DNA of 64,000 nt, taken from positions 421,001 through 485,000 of the forward strand of contig NC_090145.1 in the NCBI RefSeq assembly GCF_017916325.1. The letters are read 5' to 3'. Below are positions 28,273-37,676 of the stretch, piece by piece. A program made the position numbers and the translations under genes. Origin of the DNA: Leishmania martiniquensis. Its lineage: Eukaryota > Euglenozoa > Kinetoplastea > Trypanosomatida > Trypanosomatidae. The notes under the pieces were generated by a model. That model saw only the letters and a program-made list of their open reading frames with translations, made no database searches and was not told the DNA's origin. The first letter of the stretch is position 1. Every line of letters begins with the position of its first letter.

Positions 28273-30768
28273 TCAGAGAAGACACTGTGGCACACGGGTG
28301 AGTGGATGAGGGGTGGGGCGCGAAGGGGGAAGGCAACAGTGAGTGGTACCCAGCTTAGCCCCCGCGACAAGACACCACGGAGGTGTCCCGGCAAATAAGC
28401 TGCTGTCACCCCACCCTTTCCCCTCTTCGTGCGTCACGGCTATGTGGACACCCCCGCACCGTGCGTCGTAGGCCGCCAACAGCTGCGCCACGCGCTTATC
28501 CACCTTGTCGTTGCACATGGTGAAGAAATGCACCCGTGTCTGCCCGAGTCGGCGAAGATCATGGAGAAGATCAACCGTCTCCACAAGCCACGCTGAGGTG
28601 AAGCGGCAAGACGCGACATGCCGCAACTGACACACCCGCGCTTCGACCTGGGGGACGCGATCCTCGCTCACCTCCAGTATCGCCGCAGAGACGTCGCCGC
28701 CTGTGACCTGCCACCACGCGCTCCTGAGCTCGCTCTCGTACACCTCCAGTGCTTGCTGCATGCGCGCACTGGGGATCACTTTGGTAATGTACAGTGACCG
28801 CAGCAGCACGTGCACGTCAGTGGGATGGGGCAGTAGCACTCCAGGAATGACGGAGATGGGCGTCAAGGAGGCCGGTGCGGATGCGTGTGGAGACTGCTGC
28901 GGCTGTTGTCCGCCACCGGCGCGCACCTCAGTACCGGACTCAGGCAGCCCTCCATTGGTGGCGGTGGAGCCCCACGCGCGCAGAACGCGTTTGATGTCCT
29001 TCACGTAGTCGACGAACTCGATCGCAGTTGTGATCATCTGCGTCACAATCACGGCGGCCGCAGCGCCCCCTCGGCTGTGGCCGCCCGCTATGCATCGATG
29101 CTGGAGCTCGCCAGGTGGCCTCAGCAACACCTTCTCTTGCAGCATTCGATGTACACAGGCTGATCGCACATCAGGCTCGTAGCTGGAGGAGCATGTCCAC
29201 AGCCGCCGCACCGCACCGAGACGCCCCAGCGTGCGGCACAACTCCCGCAGCTCGGGCATGACAACATGCGGCATGCCAGGGTCCAGCGCACGCTTTCTCG
29301 ACCCCCCGGAGGCCACGGATAGCGCACCATCACTGACACGGGCGCCGCTTGAGCGTTTCTTCGCTGATGCCGTGCGCGCCCCGCTTTTAACGATGCGCAC
29401 CATTGACAGTAGAGCGCCCTCCGCGGCATCAAAGTCTTTCTCGAACGCACGCAGAAACGCAAGGCTGCGCTGCCTCACTGCGGAGACGCTGCTGTCAGGC
29501 TCCCCCGCTACACCCGCGGCGGCTGCCTCTGCCGAGACGGAATCAGCTGCTGATGGTGCGCCCCACGTGCGGTCTAACGGATGACCCTGCGGGTAGCCTG
29601 CCACACACAGCTCTAACGCGCTCGCCCGTGCGCAGCCATCGCCTTTATTCTGCTCGTCTTGTTGTCGGTCTCTTACCGCGCTGAAGTGGCGAATCAGCTC
29701 GGCAGCCGTGTGGAAGGTGCGATGCGCCCGCGGCGACGGCGCCTTTGCGATCATGGTACTGGGCTCCCTGGAGAGAGGGCTGTGGAGGCTGCCGTCACGG
29801 AGGCGGAGCTGCAGATTCGGTGGGGCATCGCCGCGCACAAGCAGAAGTCGGCTACCGCCTTGCACGCAGACGAAATCTGCCACCACCGCATCGATTCCCT
29901 CTGGGGTGACTGCTGCATAAGCCACGTCATGCTCGAAACGTGGCTGTGGCTGAGTGTGGCCGCCACTTTCTACCGTGACGGCAGTTGGTGCGCAGTTCGG
30001 AACGGTTGTGTTGAGAGTGAGTGTTGCCGGCACTCGCCAGTGATGATGGAAGAGAAAGAGCGCCGCCTGCGTGGTCGACATGTCCTCTACAGAGGATGAG
30101 GAGCCAACCGAGACGGATGTGGGCGCTGGGGAGCCTGCTCTTGCCGCTGCGGCGCTGACATGGCGGGCACTGAAGTACACCTCTTTACAGGGCACAATAA
30201 CGCCCACAAGGCTATGCCGAGGTGCGCCGGAGCCTGTTGAGGCGGAGGTTTCGGAGGCGTCACGCGCTGAAGGACGCATGAATAACCGCACCAGCGAGTC
30301 GCACAAATACGTGAACTGACGCCACCGCTCCTGCAACACTCGCGGCGGTGTAGCAGGTGAGCTGCCGAGCCTCCCTAGTAGGCAGGCGATGAGCTCCTCG
30401 GTGCTCATCGCGCGCTTTCCTGAACTCTCCAGGGCCGCCCTTTCCCCCTCCGCGGCGCGTGTATCGCCTGGTGCTTGTGTGGCGTGATGTACCGCGTCTG
30501 TGCCCGTACTGGCAGGAGCCGCAGCAGCGACGAGGGGTGTGCGGCCGGGAAGATGCGGCAGCGAAAGCTCCACCGAGAAAGAAAGCGATGGAGGCAGCGG
30601 TGCAGAAGATGAGGTGCACCTGCGCCGCGTCGACGCCGGGCCGCACGCACTACTACACGTTGTCGGAGGTGTCTCGTTGCAGCAGAGGCGACGTTGCCGC
30701 ACGATTGGCGCGACGCAGCCCACGAACGGCTGCCACGCGCGCTTGCGCGGCGGTGCGGTGCCCCACAT
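28273..30768 (-). CDS. Methylenetetrahydrofolate reductase-like protein, paralogue 2
   Basis: This 831-residue protein has the same motif series as its neighbour: FSVELSLP (64-71, with the family Glu kept as Glu67), LLLVRGDAPP (about 305-315), ELCVAGYPQGHPLDR (about 385), a shared helix ending KVLLRPPGE, VIVTQMI (about 573), ISVIPGVLLPHP and a C-terminal DLRRLGQTRVHFFTM. It shares with paralogue 1 the family-atypical block around LxAVRRLWT.(S)SY..DVR.AC and KVLLRP, so the two arose by duplication. If active it would reduce methylene-THF to methyl-THF, but long inserts and divergence make that uncertain. A conventional MTHFR exists elsewhere in Leishmania genomes (from memory). Start: ATG at 30768; another in-frame ATG 50 codons upstream (30918) is possible, while the longest frame begins with GTG. 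The N-terminal Arg/Ala-rich stretch could be a mitochondrial presequence. Confidence 0.7.
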   Translation of the reverse strand: MWGTAPPRKRAWQPFVGCVAPIVRQRRLCCNETPPTTCSSACGPASTRRRCTSSSAPLPPSLSFSVELSLPHLPGRTPLVAAAAPASTGTDAVHHATQAPGDTRAAEGERAALESSGKRAMSTEELIACLLGRLGSSPATPPRVLQERWRQFTYLCDSLVRLFMRPSARDASETSASTGSGAPRHSLVGVIVPCKEVYFSARHVSAAAARAGSPAPTSVSVGSSSSVEDMSTTQAALFLFHHHWRVPATLTLNTTVPNCAPTAVTVESGGHTQPQPRFEHDVAYAAVTPEGIDAVVADFVCVQGGSRLLLVRGDAPPNLQLRLRDGSLHSPLSREPSTMIAKAPSPRAHRTFHTAAELIRHFSAVRDRQQDEQNKGDGCARASALELCVAGYPQGHPLDRTWGAPSAADSVSAEAAAAGVAGEPDSSVSAVRQRSLAFLRAFEKDFDAAEGALLSMVRIVKSGARTASAKKRSSGARVSDGALSVASGGSRKRALDPGMPHVVMPELRELCRTLGRLGAVRRLWTCSSSYEPDVRSACVHRMLQEKVLLRPPGELQHRCIAGGHSRGGAAAAVIVTQMITTAIEFVDYVKDIKRVLRAWGSTATNGGLPESGTEVRAGGGQQPQQSPHASAPASLTPISVIPGVLLPHPTDVHVLLRSLYITKVIPSARMQQALEVYESELRSAWWQVTGGDVSAAILEVSEDRVPQVEARVCQLRHVASCRFTSAWLVETVDLLHDLRRLGQTRVHFFTMCNDKVDKRVAQLLAAYDARCGGVHIAVTHEEGKGWGDSSLFAGTPPWCLVAGAKLGTTHCCLPPSRPTPHPLTRVPQCLL

Positions 30769-32387
30769 GATGGCCTGCCGGAGCAGGGGCGTGCCGGTGT
30801 GTGTATGCGCCTGTGCGTGCGTAGCGGTCTGGGGATGTTTGCTCGCACCGCCAAAGGCGGAAAGAAAGCAAACATGCGCGTTGCGTGTGTGGAAGGGGAG
30901 AAGAGGGCGACACGGCATGAGCGATGGTGTGCGGAGCAATGCGAAAAAAAAAAGCCAACCTGATCGAACGGGCGCGTTGTCCACACGTGCTCACCGCGAT
31001 ACAGCGCGGTGGGACGGTACCTGTGACGGCGGCCGTGGCAGCCTCCCCCCCTTCCCCCTTCCGCCCCACGCTTTGCATGGCGCAGGGAGGGGGAGGGAGG
31101 AAGAGACAGGCGGCACACCTACATGCGCACCCATGGCTGCCAGAGTGACACATCAGCCTCATGCCAGGCTTGCTGGGAGGGCCTCGACGGGAGAGGTTCA
31201 CGCGTGACACGCAGAAGGGCGCCAGTGGGCGTTAAGGCGACAGCAAGAGAAGCAACATTCCTGCGGACGCAGGGAAGCGACAGGGAGCGAAAGCAAAAAG
31301 GGCGCGAAGTGCTGTGAATGGGATGGCGCCGCGTTGACTCTTGAAATGTGCAACCTTGAAGTGAACATCTACGGCATGTCTGTTGTCTATGTGCTCCGTG
31401 TCTCGCCACCGTACGGCTCACTCTCAAGCAGAGAACGACAGACCCTCTCTCCCTCCTCCCCCTCGTTCTCACCCCCGCGGTGAAGCGCCCGCACAAATAC
31501 ATACACACATATATATATATGTATATATAGTCACATCAGGCGAACTCATGTTTAGTGTTGGTCGGAGGAGTCTGTAGAGGAGGGGGGAGGGGTGGAGGTG
31601 CCGCGTCGTGTACGTCTTCTAAGAGGGGTGCAGGAGCCCAAGGAGAGAGGAGCCGAGCAGTACCTCTGACATTAGGGAGGGGAGGGGTGGAATGACCTCA
31701 CGGAACTGAAGATGATAGGAAAGGCCAACGAAATGCTCCCCCCTCACCCCTCTGCTTCTCTCTCTCTGTGTGGGCAGAGAGGCAGATGGAAACACGCGAT
31801 TAAGAAGATATGTACAGAAAGCCCCGGTGAGAGGGGTGGCAGATCGTGACGGTGGTGATGGGGAGAAGAGCTGCTGAATACGAGGAGGAGACACCGCCAC
31901 ACACACACACACACAGCGCACAAGGCACAGTCGCTCTGGAGCTTTGCCTTCCCCTCCCCCTTTTTTTTCACTCCCCACTCTTCACCTCCACACGGGCACG
32001 TCCGCTCATCAAAGCCATCGCCGCAACAGCACTCGTCAGCAAACATTCGCCTTACGTTCAGCCGGACACCCACCCACCCAAATGCGCGTGCACACACGTA
32101 CACGCACACGCACACACACACAGCGCACGCGGTTTCCACCATCGCAAGTGCCCCTTTCAATCCGTCACCGCGGCTCCCTGCAGATCTATCCTTGCTGGTT
32201 GTGACCCCCACCTCCCCCCCCACACGTCCTCTGCCCTCCTCCGTGCACCAGCAAGCTCACCGACTGCAGCGACCAACGACAGGTAGTGGTGGTGGAAGGA
32301 AGACAGGGATCATGGAGAGAGTGGGTGAAGCGAAGGGCACATGGAGCGTGTGCGCACGTGTGTGTGTAGGTGTGTGTGCACCACTCA
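30769..32387. other. Spacer between DAW1 and MTHFR-like gene 2
   Basis: About 1.6 kb, no gene supported. It includes a (CA)(TA)n(TG) composite run at 31500-31530, CA runs near 31900 and 32090-32125, and CT-rich (sense strand) tracts suited to trans-splicing of the downstream gene. Confidence 0.6.
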
Positions 32388-33647
32388 TCAGCTCTTCCAG
32401 ATTCGGCACGTGTTGTCTTTGCTGCCGGTCAAGATGGTGTCCCCTTCATAGTTGAAAGAGCACGAAAAAATTTCGTCTGTGTGGCCAACGAGTGACTGCA
32501 AGACGTGGCCGGTCTCTACGCTCCAGATGTTGCAGCGCTTGTCACCCGAGGCAGTGATAATCTTCGTCCCTTGCGGATTGAACTCGAGCTTTGAGATTTC
32601 CCCCTCGTGATCGTTGAGGCTTGCAATGCAGTGGCACGTTGCTGTGTTGTACACGCGCGCGGTTGTGTCGGCGCTCGCGCTCGCCACCATGTTGCCTGAA
32701 ACACTGAAGGCCACGTCCAGCACCTCGTCGGTGTGCCCGCGAAGCGTCGACACGCACTGACCAGAGGCGACATCCCACAGCTTGCACGTGCGGTCGATAC
32801 TCCCTGTGACGACCAAGTTGGAGGCGTAGTTGAACTGCACCGACGAAATCTCGCCGCGGTGCTCGCGCAGGGTGTGCATGACAGTGCCCGTGCGCACGTC
32901 CCACAGCTTCGCCGTGTGATCGAAGGAGCCCGTGACGATGAGATCGCCGTACGTATTGAAGTTCAGTGCTACGATTTCAGCGGTGTGGTCCATCAGCGTG
33001 TGCAGCTCCTGACCCGTCTCCACATCCCATACCTTCGCCGTGTTGTCCATCGACCCCGTGCCGATGAGCGTGCTCTGCGGGTTGAAGGACATGCAAACGA
33101 TCTCCGTCACGTGCCCCGTCAGCGTGTGCAGGCACTGACCCGACTCCGCGTCCCATATCTTGCACGTCTTGTCAAAGCTCCCCGTGGCGACACGGTTGCC
33201 ATATGGGTTGTTAAAGCCCACGCAGTAGACAACGTTGCGATGGCCCTCGAGCGATACGAGCTCGTTGCCCGACGCCGTCTCCCACACCTTGCAGGTGCGG
33301 TCGTACGAGCCCGTGACGAACTTGGTGCCATTTTTGTTGAAGGCGCAGTTCGTCAGCGGCAGCATGTGCGCCCGCAGACTCTTGAAGAGAGAGAAGGTCT
33401 GATTGGGATGGCTGCCCGCGATCAGCTTCTCTACGAGCCGCTTCAGGTACGACAGGATTTGGTCGCGGTACTTGCCGTTCAGCAACGCCTCTTCGGCAAT
33501 GATCTTGTCCGCGAGGGGCTCGAGTGGCGTTGTCGGGGTGAGGCTCAGCAGCCCGATCGTCTTCTGCCCGACCTGCCCGGCAGACGTCTCATACTCGAGC
33601 GTAATGCCGGGCGGGTAGTAGCGCAGCAGGAAGCAGCGGAGCTTCAT
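32388..33647 (-). CDS. DAW1: Dynein assembly factor with WD repeats (DAW1/ODA16/WDR69)
   Basis: This 419-residue protein nearly matches the length of animal DAW1 (about 415). The N-terminus [14 protein letters not shown] and the following helical region (to about residue 85) are diagnostic of the family. Eight WD40 repeats follow, each with its GS.D.T.KVWD strand (for example [40 protein letters not shown], and last [12 protein letters not shown] at the C-terminus). ODA16/DAW1 is the adaptor that carries outer-arm axonemal dynein into the flagellum through the intraflagellar transport B complex, consistent with a flagellated protist. The ATG at 33647 aligns with the animal start. Confidence 0.95.
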   Translation of the reverse strand: MKLRCFLLRYYPPGITLEYETSAGQVGQKTIGLLSLTPTTPLEPLADKIIAEEALLNGKYRDQILSYLKRLVEKLIAGSHPNQTFSLFKSLRAHMLPLTNCAFNKNGTKFVTGSYDRTCKVWETASGNELVSLEGHRNVVYCVGFNNPYGNRVATGSFDKTCKIWDAESGQCLHTLTGHVTEIVCMSFNPQSTLIGTGSMDNTAKVWDVETGQELHTLMDHTAEIVALNFNTYGDLIVTGSFDHTAKLWDVRTGTVMHTLREHRGEISSVQFNYASNLVVTGSIDRTCKLWDVASGQCVSTLRGHTDEVLDVAFSVSGNMVASASADTTARVYNTATCHCIASLNDHEGEISKLEFNPQGTKIITASGDKRCNIWSVETGHVLQSLVGHTDEIFSCSFNYEGDTILTGSKDNTCRIWKS

Positions 33648-36194
33648 CCTTGACGATGCAGCCAGCCGGTGCGCGTCCCCTTCCACGAGGTGGCGCGCAG
33701 AGGTGAGGGAGCGCACGCGCGATGCGGCAGACGGGGTGGGTGAGTGAGTGGGCGACGGTGGCGGTTTCTCTATACCTTTTTGAACGGACGCGCGTTCTTA
33801 CGAGCGCATCCGCACGCTCAAGACACCCGCACACAATGGTGAGTGGACCTGCGAGAAGCGAGAAGCGCAACGATAAAGATGACCTCGGTCGATCTACAGG
33901 GAGAGGGAGAGGGAGTGCGTGTGTGTGCGTGTAGATGATGTGTGCCTGCCGTTACGTATCGCGCGAGAGGGAAAATATGAACTATGCATGCAGAGAGACG
34001 GATGGAGGGCCGCGCGTCACGCTAAGGTGGCGGTAGCGGCGTGATGGTGAGCGCGAAGCGGTTGCTTTCCTGTCACCGCGTCAGCAGATGCGGGCGACGC
34101 GTGCTGTTCTGGGGAGGAGGCCTCGAGGTAATGCACATGCACAACGGGGCACCGACGCGAAGCGATCGCATAAGAGGGCCAAATGTGGTGGTGTACGAGG
34201 TGGTGGTGTAAGAGGAGCGAAGACGGCCAGGTGACATGGGTAACACCAAACAACTGAGGTAACAACGCGAAAACATGAGCGAGCAGAGCAGCGGACGCAC
34301 ATGCGCACCTGAGACTGAGCGGTGGCGACGGAAGCGGGGGGGGGAGTAGGTGTGCACGACCGCGTCGCCCGCGAGCATGAAGAGAAGGGGAGGGCCGGCG
34401 AAGAACGCGCGTGCGTACAGTGTCGCAGGGGGTCGCAAGCGAGGAAGATGAGCGGTGACGCAGCGAACGGCTCAGTGGACGACGGTAAAAAAAACAGGGG
34501 AAGGCAGCGAAAAGAGTCCGGCGTACTCGTCGCTTGGCAGCGCTGCGCGGCGTTACACTGAACTTGGTAACAAACTGCACGCTATGAGGCACCTGGGAGG
34601 GAGAGAGAGCACAGGAGGGCGCTTGGGGAGAGGCAAAAATACACACGCATATATACATATATATATATGTGTGTGTGCGTGCGTGGGCGTGTGGCGACGA
34701 GCCGCCTCCGTACCGTTCTTCACGCTCGCCTTGCGCCGCCGCCTCTGCGCACGTGCGCGTGCGCTCTTCTCCTCCTTTCGTGCCTGTTCTCACCCTGCTG
34801 GAGGGGGGGTCGGAGTCTCTTGTTTCGTCGCCGCTGTACGTTGCCGGACAACACCGGGATGGACGTCGAGCTCACTTAATGAAAAAAAAAAGCGTACCGG
34901 TGCGCGGCTGTGGCCGTTTGGGTGCGAAGGAGAGATGGAGTGCGTGCGTGCGTGCGGGCCTGTCTGCCTCAGAAGAAGAGCGCAAGACGCAGAGACGGTG
35001 CTGCCTTACCGGATGGGTTCCCGCGTGTATGTTTAACAGCACCAAGAGAGGCGACAGAGGCGTGCGGGTGTGCCCCCACCTCCTCAAAACGGCGCCCTCC
35101 GCCTCTTCTCTGTGACATGAGGACTTGTCCACGAGCAACAAGGGGGTGGGAGGGTGGGTGGAGTGGGCATGGCCTGAGAGGAGCATCCGCGTATACGCGC
35201 AGGCACAGCGAAGCCACGCACGTTGAGTCCGTGTGGAGAGCTCAACGAAGGCGGCGTTGGTGTGCTGTGGCGGTGGCGAGGACATCGGAGGGGGCAGCGG
35301 TAAAATGACAGACACGCGTGCTTCAGCTCGTCTCCGCAGGGGGATGGGGAAAGGGGGGCCACCCCCACCACACACCCTCCACACATCCTCTTGGGTCGGA
35401 TACGCCTCACAGAGACACAATCTACACGCAGAGGCTGTGCGATCGCGCCGCTGATGGCGCGTTCCCCTCTCCAAGGCGAAGGAGAGGGAGAGGGCAGGTG
35501 TGTGTGTGTGTCTGTATGTGCTGGCGCGGAATGGTTAGCGAAGGAGGCACGCGCACACTTAAACCAGATGGGGTGGGGTGGGGGAAGCAATAGAAAGGGA
35601 AGGAAACAATAAGCGGTCGTGTGGGAGGAGGCAGTGATACTCTGCCCTCCCCTCCCCCATCCCACCGGTGGCGCATCCGACGAGCACGACAACGACGCAG
35701 GTCACCTTTAGGATCCGTCAGAGTGCATCGTCCCGAACCGCTCGACATATTCCTACACACACATACAGAGATGAAGAAAAAAGAGAGACGCGCGCCCATG
35801 TGCACTCCATTCATGCGGGCCCGCAGACTTCGTCGACTGCGCTTTTCGGGATGCCGTGCGCAGGATGGCGACGGCTCTTTCTCTGTCCTTCCCCCTCTCC
35901 CTCTCTCCCCCCCGACACACACACACACACCACTCCCCCTTATCTTCCGCCAGTCCCGCCTATGCTTGTGTGTATGTGTATGTGTGTGTGAGGAAGTGCG
36001 TAGAGATATCGAGAGAGAGAGAGGGGGGGCGAGTCGCTGAGGGGGGGATGAGGAAGGGGAGAGGACCACCGTCTACAAATCGCGCCGTTCTGTAGCTAGC
36101 ACGGAGGCGCCTGTGCGTGTGTGTGTGTATGTGCTACAGCGCTGGCGTCGCTGTTGGGGGAAATGGCCCACGCATAGATATGCGGGCGCGTCTC
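33648..36194. other. Long spacer between the ZC3H15-like gene and DAW1
   Basis: About 2.5 kb with no supportable gene. It contains a (CA)(TA)n(TG)n composite at 34640-34684, a G/C-rich sense-strand C block at 35570-35584, and two adjacent short hairpins: CGCGCC/GGCGCG (35444-35461) and CCCTCTCC/GGAGAGGG (35465-35488). Confidence 0.6.
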
Positions 36195-36860
36195 TCAAGA
36201 CAGATCGAAGGCTGCCTCATCCTCTCCCTCCTGCAAGCCTTCGACCTCCTCCCGCTCATAGAACTCGTCGGCGTTCTCGTCATCCACGAACAGCTCCTGA
36301 TCCATCTGCCAGAGATCCCAGCCACGCAGCTTGCCGTCGCCGCTCTTGGCACGACGCACCCGCGCTGCCTCTTTTTCGGCCGCCTCCTCGCGCTTACGCT
36401 GCTTCCATGCTTGGAAAGATGCTTCCGTGACGGGGGTTAGATCTGTGCGATCCCTCAGCTTCTCACGCTCCGCCTCTAGCTGCTCCTCCAGTCGTGCGTC
36501 ATCTTGCTCCACCTCGTCAAAGTCCTCGGGGCGGAAGAGGTACTCGTCCGGGTTGCACATGTACTGGTCATCTTTCTCGGCCGCCTCGGCCGCCTCGCCG
36601 TCACGCTTCTTGCGCTGCTGGTGGTCCACGTCGTTGAACAGCTTCGCTAACTCCGCCTCACGCGCACGCTTCTCCTCCTTGGCGGCACGGCGCGCCGCGA
36701 GCTCCGCCTGCGACTTGCGATCCTGTGGGTTGCGCTGGTCAATGCTTTGCTTTACCTGCTGGACGTACGCCTGCACCTTCGCGCTGCGGTTTTTATTCTT
36801 CAGGCCGAAGGTCTTATCCTCGACGATTTTCTCTTTTTTTTTCTGCTCCGCCTTTCCCAT
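36195..36860 (-). CDS. ZC3H15/Tma46 (DFRP1)-like protein without zinc fingers
   Basis: In this 221-residue hydrophilic protein, the first 25 residues (KAEQKKKEKIVEDKTFGLKN) are nearly identical to the start of eukaryotic ZC3H15/Tma46. The C-terminal half (LTPVTEASFQAWKQRKREE and the ELFVDDENADEFYEREE region) matches the DFRP domain that binds and stabilises the translation-associated GTPase DRG1. The middle of the family, with two CCCH zinc fingers, is absent: there is no Cys-rich segment, only charged coiled-coil-like sequence (about 45-110) including a CNPDEYLFRPEDF patch. It is about half the usual length (426 in human). A role as DRG1 partner on ribosomes is inferred from the conserved ends. 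The ATG at 36860 matches the family start; the frame upstream starts with TTG. Confidence 0.85.
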   Translation of the reverse strand: MGKAEQKKKEKIVEDKTFGLKNKNRSAKVQAYVQQVKQSIDQRNPQDRKSQAELAARRAAKEEKRAREAELAKLFNDVDHQQRKKRDGEAAEAAEKDDQYMCNPDEYLFRPEDFDEVEQDDARLEEQLEAEREKLRDRTDLTPVTEASFQAWKQRKREEAAEKEAARVRRAKSGDGKLRGWDLWQMDQELFVDDENADEFYEREEVEGLQEGEDEAAFDLS

Positions 36861-37676
36861 CTTGAGCGAAGGTGTGTGTGTGTGTGGGTAGTGGTGGTGG
36901 GGCGGCGCTTTCCTCTGCAACGCCCCCTTATTTGTGTGGCAGGCACGGGCACCGAACTCGTGTGAAGAGTACGCCTATGCGCGCCTGTCTGTCTTTCGCT
37001 CTTTCTCTCTCTCTGTGTGTGTATGTGCGTGTAAGAGCCAAGTTGGGTTAATTCCGTTGGAAGATCTCTCGGACTGAACGGGAGAGGAGGAGGGCGTGGT
37101 GTATGTCTGTGTGCGTCCGCAGAGGCTGTCAGCAGGTAGTGGAGAGGAGGAGGCACTGGTGAACGCGTGCGAGATGCAAACGGCGCGAGGGCCGTCCCCG
37201 CCCCTACTTTTTTCGCATCCCGTATGCGTTTGTGTGACACATCTGCACTCATGAACCAACGCGCATGCACACACGCGCATGCACACATAAGGTCATGCTT
37301 CTTTGTCTCGGTAGTCGCCTCCGTACGCTCATGGCTTCTCCTTACGCAGCCATCGCCCCGCACTTACACACACACACACACCACACACGAGGGCTGACAA
37401 CTGCCATCCATGTGAAGCCATACCGGCACCTAGAGATATACTTGCTGACCCTGCGCGCTTCGCTGACCGCCTCTGCTGCCGGCGGGTCCCTTTTCCCTCG
37501 AAGGGCTGAGGGGGACGGCACGAGGGAAGGGGGAGGAGTCGATAAAGAGTGACAGGCAGGCAGTCGACCCCACAACCGTTAGCCCGCCCTCCGCCTGGAG
37601 ACGGTTTCCCCTTCCTCTCTCTCTCCCCTCCTCGGCACGCTCCTCTTAATCGATCTATGGACACGTCGCTCACGCT
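36861..37676. other. Spacer between the 1299-residue gene and the ZC3H15-like gene
   Basis: About 0.8 kb. It has CA/TG runs near 36870-36890, 37000-37030 and 37365-37385, and a direct repeat of ACGCGCATGCACAC-like sequence near 37258-37285. No gene supported. Confidence 0.6.

Noticed and set aside
33648..33716. N-terminal extension of DAW1 and similar extensions of MRD1, NTF2, the kinase and the permeases
   Set aside because: The extensions start upstream of the homologous N-termini, often at GTG/TTG codons or within pyrimidine tracts, and would lie in the 5' UTR.
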